In this document: piece by piece, positions 6,920 to 14,700 of the stretch
Position numbering within the stretch: the stretch's first letter is position 1
How the letters are laid out: each line of letters starts with the position of its first letter
Assembly: GCF_002850745.1 (NCBI RefSeq)
Contig: NZ_KZ559471.1
Span: 1 to 64,000, forward strand
From: Nonomuraea indica
Lineage (GTDB): Bacteria; Actinomycetota; Actinomycetes; Streptosporangiales; Streptosporangiaceae
DNA length: 64,000 nucleotides
Direction of reading: 5' to 3'
The notes under the pieces: generated by a model
Databases searched by the model: none
What the model was told of the DNA's origin: nothing
What the model saw: only the letters and a program-made list of their open reading frames with translations
Position numbers and translations under genes: made by a program

Positions 6920-8631
6920 CCGCGATGGGCGGCGCCGCGGTGGCGACCGCGGTCGTGGAGGGCGCGGACGCGCGGGCGGACACGCTCTCGCGCGCCTGCC
7001 CGCCGACGCCCGGCATGGTGAGCGTGGGACCCGACGACCCCCGCTACCAGGACCTGATCCTCAGGGGCTACAACGCCCGTTTCCTCGGCAACCCCGAGAC
7101 CGTGCACGTGGTGCACTCGGCCGGCCAGGTCGTGCGCGCGGTGGACCAGGCGGTGCGCGCGGGCAAGCGGATCGTGGCGCGTGGCGGCGGCCACTGCTTC
7201 GAGAACTTCGTCGACGACCCGTCCGCCCAGGTGGTCATCGACCTCAGCCAGATGAACGGCGTGTCCTACGACCCGCGCCACCACGCCTTCGCGGTCGAGG
7301 CCGGCGCGACGCTCGGGCAGGTCTACCGTTCCCTCTACCTCGGGTGGGGGGTGACCCTCCCCGCGGGCACCTGCCCGTCCGTCGGCGTCGGCGGGCACGT
7401 GGCCGGAGGGGGGTACGGCCTGCTGTCACGGCGGCACGGGCTGGTCGTGGACCATCTCCACGGCGTCGAGGTGGTCGTGGTCGACAGGTCCGGCCGGGCC
7501 CGGGTCGTCGTGGCGACACGTGAGCGCGACGATCCGCACCACGACCTCTGGTGGGCCCACACGGGTGGCGGCGGCGGGAACTTCGGGATCGTCACCCGCT
7601 ACCTGATGCGTTCGCCGCACGCGACCCGCCGGACCGGGCCGGCGGGCCTGCTGCCCGCGCCGCCGGCCGGGATACTGGCGTGCCAGATGTCCTGGGACTG
7701 GGCGCGGCTGACCCCGAGCGCGTTCGCCGGCCTGCTGGACAACTATGGGCGCTGGCAGCGGGGCCCGATGACCGAGCCCGTCTACGCCGGCATGGACACC
7801 ACCCTCGCCATGCCGCACCGGGCCGGCGGCAGGATCGGCCTGACGGCCCTCCTCGACGCCTCCGGCCCGGCCGCAGAGGAGGCGATGGGCCGATTCGTCG
7901 AGGCGATGGGCCAGGGGGTGGGCGAGCCGCTGATCGAGGTGTTCGGCACCGCCCCGTACCTGCGCCTGGTCACCTCCTCCACGGACGCGGCCGGGGCCTT
8001 CTACCTCAGGTCCAAGTCCAAGTGCGGCTACCTCCGGGCGCCGTGGACGGCGAGACAGGTCGAGACGGTGTACCGGCACCTGACCGAGGGGGAGGAGGAC
8101 CCCGGCGGCGCCGTCTACCTGAACTCCTTCGGCGGGACGGTGAACAAGGTCGCGGCCGACGCCACGGCCTTCCCCCACAGGTCCTCGTCCATGATCGCGT
8201 TCTACGACGTGGGCTGGTACGACCCGGCGCAGGACGACGACCGGCTGGCCTGGGTGCGGCGTCTCTACCGCGAGGTGTACGAGGAGACGGGCGGCGTGCC
8301 GGTGCCGGACGAGCGCAACGACGGCGCGTACATCAACTATCCGGACCTGGACCTGGCCGATCCCGCGCACAACACCTCGGGGACGGCCTGGCACGCCCTG
8401 TACTACAAGGACAACTACGCCCGCCTGCAGCGGGTCAAGGCGCGTTTCGACCCGCTCGACCTGTTCCACCACGGTCTGTCGGTACGGCCGCCCGGCGCGG
8501 ACGCCCCCGTCCGGAAGGCCGCGGTTCCGGCGGGCGGGGGCCGGCTGCCCCGGCCCGAGCCCGAGTCCTATGCCCGGCCGGCGGCGCCGGCGCACGGTGT
8601 CGCGCACCGCATCCTCGACGCCCGGCGTTGA
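6880..8631 (+). CDS. Tat-exported FAD-linked oxidoreductase, BBE-like
   Basis: A 583-residue flavoenzyme of the berberine-bridge-enzyme family. A twin-arginine leader (TRRGFLG, then a hydrophobic stretch) ends near residue 32. The PCMH-type FAD domain carries RGGGH (His105) and GTCPSVGVGGH (Cys165), the two residues that form a bicovalent 8-alpha-histidyl/6-S-cysteinyl flavin link. The BBE domain closes the protein with YKDNYARLQRVKARFDP. Such enzymes oxidise sugars or perform two-electron oxidations in natural-product tailoring. GTG start overlaps the transferase gene by 40 bases, so the two are probably co-transcribed. Confidence 0.87.
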   Translation: MADATRRGFLGTMTAMGGAAVATAVVEGADARADTLSRACPPTPGMVSVGPDDPRYQDLILRGYNARFLGNPETVHVVHSAGQVVRAVDQAVRAGKRIVARGGGHCFENFVDDPSAQVVIDLSQMNGVSYDPRHHAFAVEAGATLGQVYRSLYLGWGVTLPAGTCPSVGVGGHVAGGGYGLLSRRHGLVVDHLHGVEVVVVDRSGRARVVVATRERDDPHHDLWWAHTGGGGGNFGIVTRYLMRSPHATRRTGPAGLLPAPPAGILACQMSWDWARLTPSAFAGLLDNYGRWQRGPMTEPVYAGMDTTLAMPHRAGGRIGLTALLDASGPAAEEAMGRFVEAMGQGVGEPLIEVFGTAPYLRLVTSSTDAAGAFYLRSKSKCGYLRAPWTARQVETVYRHLTEGEEDPGGAVYLNSFGGTVNKVAADATAFPHRSSSMIAFYDVGWYDPAQDDDRLAWVRRLYREVYEETGGVPVPDERNDGAYINYPDLDLADPAHNTSGTAWHALYYKDNYARLQRVKARFDPLDLFHHGLSVRPPGADAPVRKAAVPAGGGRLPRPEPESYARPAAPAHGVAHRILDARR

Positions 8632-8633
8632 GG

Positions 8634-8664
8634 GGCGGGAGCCGGGCCCGGCCCGGCTCCCGCC
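8634..8664. terminator. Bidirectional hairpin terminator
   Basis: 13-bp arms (8634-8646 and 8652-8664) with a 5-base loop, lying between two convergent genes (BBE-like oxidoreductase and GH6 enzyme). No T-tract. Confidence 0.7.
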
Positions 8665-8674
8665 GCGGCGTGCG

Positions 8675-10069
8675 TCAGGTCCCGTCGATCAGGCGGATGG
8701 CGAGGGTCGGGCTGAACGTGCCGGCGGGCACGTCCGGCGCGATGCCGCAGTTGCCGTCGGAGTCGCCGGGCACCTTGACCCACAGCAGCATCTCGGCCCC
8801 GCCGCCGACCTGTGCCGGGGTGCCGAGCTTGCGCCCGGCCGGGTTGCACCACTGGCCGTTGGAGCCGTTGCCGTTGCGGCTGGTGTCGATGACGAACGGG
8901 ACGCCTCCGCCGAGCGCGTCGGAGACGCCCTTCGCGTACGTCGCCGACTGGTCGGTCGTGTAGTAGTTGGAGACGTTGACGGCGAAGCCGCGGACGTTGC
9001 CGACGCCCGCGTCACGCAGGCGGTCGGCCATCGGCGCGGGCTGGGTCCAGCCGGCGTTGCCCGCGTCGAGGTAGGCCCAGGTGTTGGCGGCCCTGTCGCG
9101 GAACTGCTGGGTGGCGTGGTTGAGCATGCGGGTGCGCGTCTGCTTGGCGGCGTCGTCCATGCAGCCGAAGTCGCCGAGGGAGTCGGGCTCGATGACGACG
9201 ACGGCCGGGCGGTCGCCGATGCCGGCCGCGAACTCGGAGATCCACGTCCGGTACGCCTCCTCGCTGCCGGCGCCGCCGCCCGAGTGCCCGCCGCAGGCGT
9301 CGCGGCCGGGGATGTTGTAGGCCACCAGGACCGGCAGCCTGTCGGCGGCGTCGGCGCCGGCCACGTACCTGGAGACGGCCGAGCGGATGTCGCCGCTCCA
9401 GGCGCCGAACCAGCGGGCCATCGGCTTGGTCGAGATGGCCGCCCTGATGCGGTCGGCGTCGGGGCCGGGGTTGCGCGCCACCCACAGGGCGGGGTTGGAG
9501 TCGGGATCGACGTGGAAGCCGTTGGTCATCCCCACCGGTCCGGAGCCCGGCTGCGGCGTGGTGGTCGTCTCGGTGAGGGAGACGTTGTCCACGAAGAAGG
9601 TGAAACCGGCGTTCTTGCCGAGCTGGAACGAGACCTGCCCGGCCGAGGTGGCGAGGCTCGAGGTGAAGGGGAAGCTGAAGCGCTTGCTCGCGGTGGTGAG
9701 CGCGATCGACCGGGTGAGCGTGTTGGTGTACGGGGCGTCGGCGAGCTGCACGGTCGTCACGGCGGAGACGGAGGTGGAGGCCGAGGCGTCGAACGAGAGC
9801 GTGTAGGACTTGCCCTGCGCCAGGGTGATGGCGTTCTGGCCGATCATGGCGTCCCACGGGTTGGCGGTGCCGCCGGGCACGGTGACGCGCAGCCGTCCGG
9901 CGTCCACGGTCATCGAGGTGTTGGCGGAGTTCCACCACGGGGCGGTGCCGTTGGCGAAGGTGCCGTTGACCACCAGCTCGGGTGCCGCGGCGGCGGCTCC
10001 GGCCGTGGTCGCCGACAGGACGGCGAGCGCCGAGGCCGTGATCGCCGTGAGGCGGGTTAACAGTCGCAC
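8675..10069 (-). CDS. Secreted glycoside hydrolase family 6 (cellulase) with N-terminal CBM
   Basis: Cleaves beta-1,4-glucan with inversion. A Sec signal peptide (hydrophobic core LTAITASALAVLSATTAGA) is followed by a beta-sandwich carbohydrate-binding module (about residues 30-175, ELVVNGTFANG to FFVDNVSLTE) and a GH6 barrel. GH6 signatures are visible: VLVAYNIPGRDACGG with the acid Asp, and VVVIEPDSLG. GTG at 10069 is chosen because AAAGGGA lies 7-10 bases upstream; the upstream ATG at 10114 has no ribosome site. The short C-terminal region fits GH6 endoglucanase or cellobiohydrolase; the mode is not decidable here. Confidence 0.9.
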   Translation of the reverse strand: MRLLTRLTAITASALAVLSATTAGAAAAAPELVVNGTFANGTAPWWNSANTSMTVDAGRLRVTVPGGTANPWDAMIGQNAITLAQGKSYTLSFDASASTSVSAVTTVQLADAPYTNTLTRSIALTTASKRFSFPFTSSLATSAGQVSFQLGKNAGFTFFVDNVSLTETTTTPQPGSGPVGMTNGFHVDPDSNPALWVARNPGPDADRIRAAISTKPMARWFGAWSGDIRSAVSRYVAGADAADRLPVLVAYNIPGRDACGGHSGGGAGSEEAYRTWISEFAAGIGDRPAVVVIEPDSLGDFGCMDDAAKQTRTRMLNHATQQFRDRAANTWAYLDAGNAGWTQPAPMADRLRDAGVGNVRGFAVNVSNYYTTDQSATYAKGVSDALGGGVPFVIDTSRNGNGSNGQWCNPAGRKLGTPAQVGGGAEMLLWVKVPGDSDGNCGIAPDVPAGTFSPTLAIRLIDGT

Positions 10070-10227
10070 GAGACGGGTCCCTTTCTGGGCTGTCAGATCG
10101 CGATCGATGATCAAATATCACAGGGATGGGACCCGTTTTGTGCTGGTTCGCTGGAACTTCTGGGCGCGCGTGGGCGCCCGTTCGGAGGCGCTCGCGGGTC
10201 GTGGCCGGTGGGCACGTTCCACGGGTG

Positions 10228-10785
10228 TCAGGCCCGGAAGAGCCGCCAGAAGGCCAGGGCGATCTCCTCGGGTGGCGTGCGGCGGCCGCCCGACACCCAG
10301 TGCGCGACCACGCCCGTCAGGGCGCCGGCCAGGTAGGCGGCGTGCACCTCCACCGGCACGTCGGCGTGCCCGGCGGGCCTGGCGCCCCGGGCGAAGCGGC
10401 CGGTGAGCTCGGTGGTCAGCCGCTCGCGCAGCCGGGCCGTGAAGCGGGCGCTGCCCTGGGCGTCCAGCATGCGCTCGAACAGGGTCGCGTGCGCCGCCAC
10501 GTGGCCGAAGAGGGTGACCAGCGGCTCCGGCGCGTGGTCGCGCGGGCTGTCCAGCGGGCACAGCGCCGCCGCTCGGGCGACGTGGCTGATCGTGTCGTCC
10601 ATCGCGTCGGTGACCAGGGCGTCGAGGTCGGGGTAGTGCAGGTAGACCGTCGCGCGGTTGACCTCGGCGCGCCGGGCCACCGCCGACATCGTGATCGAGC
10701 CGAACTCGTGCTCGGCCGCCAGGTCGAGGACGGCGGCCCGCAGCCGGGCCCGGGTGCGCTGTGCGCGCGGATCGTCGGGGTTCAC
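10228..10785 (-). CDS. TetR-family regulator
   Basis: A 185-residue TetR repressor: helix-turn-helix in residues 15-55 (GSITMSAVARRAEVNRATVYLHY), then a ligand-binding helical domain ending AFWRLFRA. GTG start at 10785 is chosen because upstream frame continues without a plausible start. Divergent from the DsbA-like gene with a 76-base gap that contains an inverted repeat suited to TetR binding, so it probably represses itself and its neighbour. Confidence 0.88.
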   Translation of the reverse strand: MNPDDPRAQRTRARLRAAVLDLAAEHEFGSITMSAVARRAEVNRATVYLHYPDLDALVTDAMDDTISHVARAAALCPLDSPRDHAPEPLVTLFGHVAAHATLFERMLDAQGSARFTARLRERLTTELTGRFARGARPAGHADVPVEVHAAYLAGALTGVVAHWVSGGRRTPPEEIALAFWRLFRA

Positions 10786-10817
10786 GCCGAGAACTATACG
10801 ACGACAGTCGCTTAGAA

Positions 10818-10845
10818 GACAGGTGTTGCTTAATTGACACTTGTC
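10818..10845. promoter_or_regulatory. Candidate TetR operator
   Basis: Inverted repeat GACAGGTGT-N10-ACACTTGTC with one mismatch, centred on TTAA, in the 76-base gap between the divergent tetR and DsbA-like genes. It is 17 bases before the DsbA-like start. Confidence 0.6.
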
Positions 10846-10861
10846 GCCTAAGGTGTGGGGC

Positions 10862-11842
10862 ATGCGAGTGGAGATCTGGGCCGACGTGGTCTGCCCCTGG
10901 GCGTACATCGGGAAGAGGCGGCTGGAGAAGGCGCTGGCCGGCTGGGAGGGGGAGCCGGTCGAGGTGGTGTGGCGGCCGTACCGCATCGACCCGACCGCGC
11001 CCGCGCCCGGCGAGCCGCTGGCCGACGTGCTGCGCGACCCGCAGGTCGACGAGGCGCTGCGGGCGTGCAACCCGGACCTGACCCCGGCCGACAACCGGAC
11101 GCTGGTCGAGCGGATCGCCGCCGCCGAGGGTCTCGGCCCGCCGTGGGGCGCGGCGTGGCGGGCGAGCACCCACGACGCGCACCGGCTGATCGCGCTGGCG
11201 TACGAGCGGGGCGGCGCCGCACTGCAGGACGCCGTGGCCGAGGGGGTGCTGCGGGCGCACTTCGTCGAGGCCCTCGACCTGAGCCGTCCCGAGGTGCTCG
11301 GCCGCGTCGCCGCCGGAGCGGGCTTCGCCGAGGGGGCGGACCTGCTCGCGACCGGTGCCGGCGACGAGCACGTACGCGAGTCGCTGCTCGTCGGGAAGGC
11401 CATGGGCGTGCGGACCTCGCCCACCCTCGTGGTGGCGGGCCGCGCGCTGGCCGGCGCCCAGCCGCCGGAGGTGATCAGGGAGTTCCTGGAGGAGGCCGGC
11501 GCGACGGCCGTCCGCCGGCTCCCGGCGGAGGTCGAACGACTCCGGCACGTCGAGTCGCTGCTCGACCAGCGCGACCCGCTGGGCGCGCTCACCCTGTTGC
11601 GGCCCCTGCTCGGCGAGCACGGCGACGACCGCGGCGTCCGCATGCTCGCCGCCCGCGCCTACTATGCCTCCGCGCAGCTCGGCCGGGCCGCCGCCACCCT
11701 GGAGCGGCTGGTGGCCGAGTCGCCGGACGACTCGTACGCCCGCCACCTGCTCGGCCGCACCCTGCAGCGCCAGGGCCGGCACGAGGAGGCGGTCCCGCAC
11801 CTGGCCATGGCCTCCGCCATGACCCCGTCCTACGCGACCTGA
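10862..11842 (+). CDS. DsbA/FrnE-like thioredoxin-fold protein with C-terminal TPR segment
   Basis: A 326-residue protein. Residues 1-210 are the FrnE/2-hydroxychromene-isomerase type DsbA fold: VCPWAYIGKRRLEKAL at the N-terminus and KAMGVRTSPTLVVAG near the cis-Pro loop. The usual CPWC active site reads CPWA (Cys11, Ala14), leaving one cysteine, so disulfide exchange would need another thiol; a glutathione-transferase-like or chaperone role is possible. Residues about 225-320 form tetratricopeptide-like helices (LGALTLLRPLLGEHG, LAARAYYASAQLGRAAATLE), a fusion not typical for FrnE. ATG at 10862 gives the correct domain start. Confidence 0.85.
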   Translation: MRVEIWADVVCPWAYIGKRRLEKALAGWEGEPVEVVWRPYRIDPTAPAPGEPLADVLRDPQVDEALRACNPDLTPADNRTLVERIAAAEGLGPPWGAAWRASTHDAHRLIALAYERGGAALQDAVAEGVLRAHFVEALDLSRPEVLGRVAAGAGFAEGADLLATGAGDEHVRESLLVGKAMGVRTSPTLVVAGRALAGAQPPEVIREFLEEAGATAVRRLPAEVERLRHVESLLDQRDPLGALTLLRPLLGEHGDDRGVRMLAARAYYASAQLGRAAATLERLVAESPDDSYARHLLGRTLQRQGRHEEAVPHLAMASAMTPSYAT

Positions 11843-11879
11843 CCCGCCTCGGCCCACCCGGTCGCGGCCGGGCGGGCCA

Positions 11880-12008
11880 AGGGCGGCGAACGGCCGGGGG
11901 CGGAAGGGCCGGGGGCGGAAGGCGCGGGGGGCGGAAGGCGCTCGGGAGCCGAAGGGTCTCTGGGGGCCGAAGGCGCGGGGGCGGAAGGCGCGAGGGCGGA
12001 AGGCCGGG
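11880..12008 (+). repeat. G-rich degenerate tandem repeats
   Basis: About eight imperfect copies of a GGCGGAAGGCGCGGG-like unit fill the gap between the convergent DsbA-like and PepSY genes. Runs of G on the plus strand could form quadruplex structures. No gene is visible. Confidence 0.6.
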
Positions 12009-12012
12009 AGGG

Positions 12013-13443
12013 CTACGCCGGGGAGCTGGTCGCGCGCTTCGACGCGGCACGGGCGCGCAGCCCGAGCAGGACGTCGACCAGCAGGAAGGCGGCCAGCGAC
12101 ACGCCCAGCAGCGGCATGAACCACCCGGCCGCCACGGCGAGCACGACCGACGGCGCCAGGACGGCCCAGCGCGCCCGCCGCCAGGCGCCCCGCCGGTACG
12201 GCGGTCCGAAGCCGCGGGTGGGCCGCCGCTGCCACCACATCCGATACCCGTACCCGACCAGGAAGACCAGGCCGGCGGCCAGGACGACGAGCAGGAGCTG
12301 GTTCGCCGGGCCGAACAGGACCCCCATGTGCCCGTCGATGCCCCACCGCGCGAGCTTGGCGGCCGGAGGATGGTCGGCGAAGCGCAGCTCCTCGGTGACC
12401 CGAGCGGTGGCCGGGTCGACGGCGACCTGGTCCAGCCGCTGCGGCCACACGTTGTCGATCTCCTTGACCACGTAGGCGCCTCCCGGCCCGTCCGGCCAGA
12501 CGATCTCCAGCGGCCCGGACAGCCCGGCGCCGGCCGCGGCTCCGGCGACCCGATCCACCACCGCGCCGGGCGGCGTGCCGTGCGCCGAGTGCGCCGCATG
12601 GTCCGTGCCCAGGTGCGCGGAGTGGTCACCGCCGCCGGAGGCCGACGACAGCGAAGGGGTCGACCAGTCGAGCGCGGCGCGCAGGTCGGAGACGTTCTCG
12701 CCCGCGTACGCGGACCAGGTCAACCCGGTCGCGGACAGGAACAGCAGGCCGGCCACCGCCCACAGCCCGACCGCGCCGTGCCACGACAGGCTGCGGCGCC
12801 GGCCGGTGGTGCCGGGCTCGGGGGCGAGCAGGCGGCGCAGCCGCCGGCCGGGGCGACGGCGGCGGCTGAGCCACAGCAGCACCCCGCCGAGCGCCACGAC
12901 CCACAGCCAGCTCGCCGCGAGCTCGCTGTAGATCCGTCCGGCCTCGCCCAGATGCAGGTCGCGGTGCAGGTGGGAGATCCAGGCGCGGACGGGCAACGCG
13001 CCGGAGCCGCCGTAGCTCTCCAGCGTGCCGCGCACCTCGGCGGTGTGCGGGTCCACGAACACGGCGAGCTTCGTGCTCGGCGCCAGGCCGGGCACCTCCA
13101 TCAGCACCGCGGTGGTGCGCCCCGGCTCGGCCGGGGTCTTCACGGAGGTGACGGTTCCCCCGGGCTGGGTGGCGCGGGCGGCCGCGACCTGCTGGGAGAG
13201 GGGCACCGTGGCGGGCTTGGCGGGCACGTACAGCTCGTGGCTGTAGACGATCTTCTCCACCTGCCAGGAGACGGCGTAGAGCAGGCCGGTCACGGCGGCC
13301 ACGAGCAGGAACGGCCCGACGAGGACGCCGGCGTAGAAGTGCAGCCGCAGCACGAGGGGGCGCAGCGCCGCCGGGCTCCCGCCGCGGGGGGTGGGTGAGC
13401 CCTCAGGCTCGGTGGTGGGTCCCGTTTCGAGGGTCGAGGACAT
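12013..13443 (-). CDS. PepSY-associated membrane protein
   Basis: A 476-residue integral membrane protein of the PepSY-TM family: conserved opening LVLRLHFYAGVLVGPFLLVAAVTGLLY, PepSY domain, WISHLHRDLHLG, then SWHGAVGLW and a C-terminal helix pair. Members include iron-reductase-like and copper or siderophore-related proteins that may pass electrons across the membrane through histidines in helices. A His-rich external loop (DHSAHLGTDHAAHSAH, about residue 285) suggests metal contact. ATG with GGAGAA upstream defines the start. The next gene upstream on the same strand encodes another membrane protein. Confidence 0.85.
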   Translation of the reverse strand: MSSTLETGPTTEPEGSPTPRGGSPAALRPLVLRLHFYAGVLVGPFLLVAAVTGLLYAVSWQVEKIVYSHELYVPAKPATVPLSQQVAAARATQPGGTVTSVKTPAEPGRTTAVLMEVPGLAPSTKLAVFVDPHTAEVRGTLESYGGSGALPVRAWISHLHRDLHLGEAGRIYSELAASWLWVVALGGVLLWLSRRRRPGRRLRRLLAPEPGTTGRRRSLSWHGAVGLWAVAGLLFLSATGLTWSAYAGENVSDLRAALDWSTPSLSSASGGGDHSAHLGTDHAAHSAHGTPPGAVVDRVAGAAAGAGLSGPLEIVWPDGPGGAYVVKEIDNVWPQRLDQVAVDPATARVTEELRFADHPPAAKLARWGIDGHMGVLFGPANQLLLVVLAAGLVFLVGYGYRMWWQRRPTRGFGPPYRRGAWRRARWAVLAPSVVLAVAAGWFMPLLGVSLAAFLLVDVLLGLRARAASKRATSSPA

Positions 13444-13788
13444 GGGGCGTTCTCCGTTTCCGGGACGCGGGCACGCCGGGCGTGCGCGCGCCGCCGTACG
13501 AGCGATGGGGGATGCCGGCCCGACGGTGCTCCCGCTCCCGGACAGGGGTTCACGGACGGTGCTCCGGGATGGGGCTCCGGGATGGGGCTCCGAAGGCGGT
13601 CCCGGGCGCGGTCCGGGCATGGGCTGGGCGTAGTCCGGGCGGGGGTCCGGGCACGGCTGGACGGCCGTGGCACCGGGCACGGCGGCACGGCGGCACGGCC
13701 GTGGCGCTCGGCGCGGGGTCGGGCACGGCATGGGGCGGGCGCCCGTGCGGCCGGACGTGGACGGTCCTGCCGCCCGGTGGGCCCGGGG
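13444..13788. other. Low-complexity GC-rich intergenic region
   Basis: A 345-base gap with repeated GGGCACGG and GGGGCTCCGGGAT words. Several frames are open only because of composition. No convincing gene; it may hold the leader of the PepSY gene. Confidence 0.5.
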
Positions 13789-14583
13789 TCAGCGAACGGA
13801 GAACGCGAGGGGCGGGCCGCGCCGGGAGATCGCCGAGACGTGCGGCGGCGGGGGAGGCGCGGCGGCGGTCGAGGCGGCGCTGACCGCCGGGCCTGCCACG
13901 GTGACCGGGCAGACGAGCGCGACGAGCAGCTGGACCAGGAAGCCGCGCACCGAGGTGACGGCGAGGCGCAGAAGAGTGGCGAGCGCCGTCTCGCCCCGCT
14001 CCATCCACCAGCCGGAGATCAGGGCGACGGCCACGTGCACCAGCGGCATCGCGATGCTGCCGCCCGCCTCGGCAGGCGCGAGCGCGGGGCCGAGTGCACC
14101 GTCCGGAGTCGCGAGCGAGGAGCCGAACAGACCGTCCGGAGTCGCGAGCGAGGAGCCGAACAGACCGCCCGGAGGCGCGAGCGAGGAGCCGAGCAGACCG
14201 TCCGGAGACGGGAGGTGTCCGGTGTGGTGCCCGGCCGGACCCGTCGCCGCTCCGGCCGGCGGTGTTTCCGGGCCGGTGAACAGGTTGTGCAGGCCGTACT
14301 GGGCGACCAGGCAGGCGGTGAGCAGCGCGCCGCGCCCACGCCGGCGGGCGGCCAGCGCGTACGCCCCGACCCAGGTCGCCGCGGTCGCGCCGGCGAGCAC
14401 CGGCAGTTCGACCGCGCCGCCTCCGGCGGCCGTGTGCAACCCGGCCGACAGCAGCACGCACACGACCGCGAAGACCCCGGCGCGCAGCGCCCGGAGGTGC
14501 GGCCGGCCCACGTGCGGGTCGCCGTCACGGCAGCCGCGACCGGCGCCCCCGTCGACGGGGGACGGGCCCGGTCGCGCAGCCAT
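13789..14583 (-). CDS. Membrane protein with tandem 11-residue repeats
   Basis: A 264-residue protein with hydrophobic helices in the N-terminal half (ALRAGVFAVVCVLLSAGL, LLTACLVAQYGL) and C-terminal half (IAMPLVHVAVALISGWW, FLVQLLVALVCPVTVA). The central loop contains four near-identical copies of an 11-residue unit (GLFGSSLATPD). I do not recognise a named family; related membrane proteins sit beside PepSY or copper-handling genes in actinomycetes. ATG at 14583 follows GGAAGGGAG. Probably co-transcribed with the PepSY gene despite the 345-base gap. Confidence 0.65.
   Translation of the reverse strand: MAARPGPSPVDGGAGRGCRDGDPHVGRPHLRALRAGVFAVVCVLLSAGLHTAAGGGAVELPVLAGATAATWVGAYALAARRRGRGALLTACLVAQYGLHNLFTGPETPPAGAATGPAGHHTGHLPSPDGLLGSSLAPPGGLFGSSLATPDGLFGSSLATPDGALGPALAPAEAGGSIAMPLVHVAVALISGWWMERGETALATLLRLAVTSVRGFLVQLLVALVCPVTVAGPAVSAASTAAAPPPPPHVSAISRRGPPLAFSVR
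14068..14212 (-). repeat. 33-bp tandem repeat in coding sequence
   Basis: Three full 33-bp units (14101-14133, 14134-14166, 14167-14199), the first two identical, plus partial units on each side. They encode the 11-residue repeat of the membrane protein above and keep the reading frame. Confidence 0.9.
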
Positions 14584-14700
14584 CGCCCAGCTCCCTTCCT
14601 CGCCCGGAGATACGGCCCGCGGGCCGCCCCGGCTCAACGCCACGGCGGATTTCGCGCCGGAGATCTCCTCCGCGCCGTCACGGGTGCCCGGGAACGGCGG

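Noticed and set aside
8675..10114. ATG at 10114 as the start of the GH6 gene
   Set aside because: No ribosome site, and it would put 15 polar residues before the signal peptide; GTG 10069 has AAAGGGA upstream.
14068..14212. 33-bp repeats as a CRISPR array
   Set aside because: Units are contiguous with no spacers and lie in frame inside a gene.
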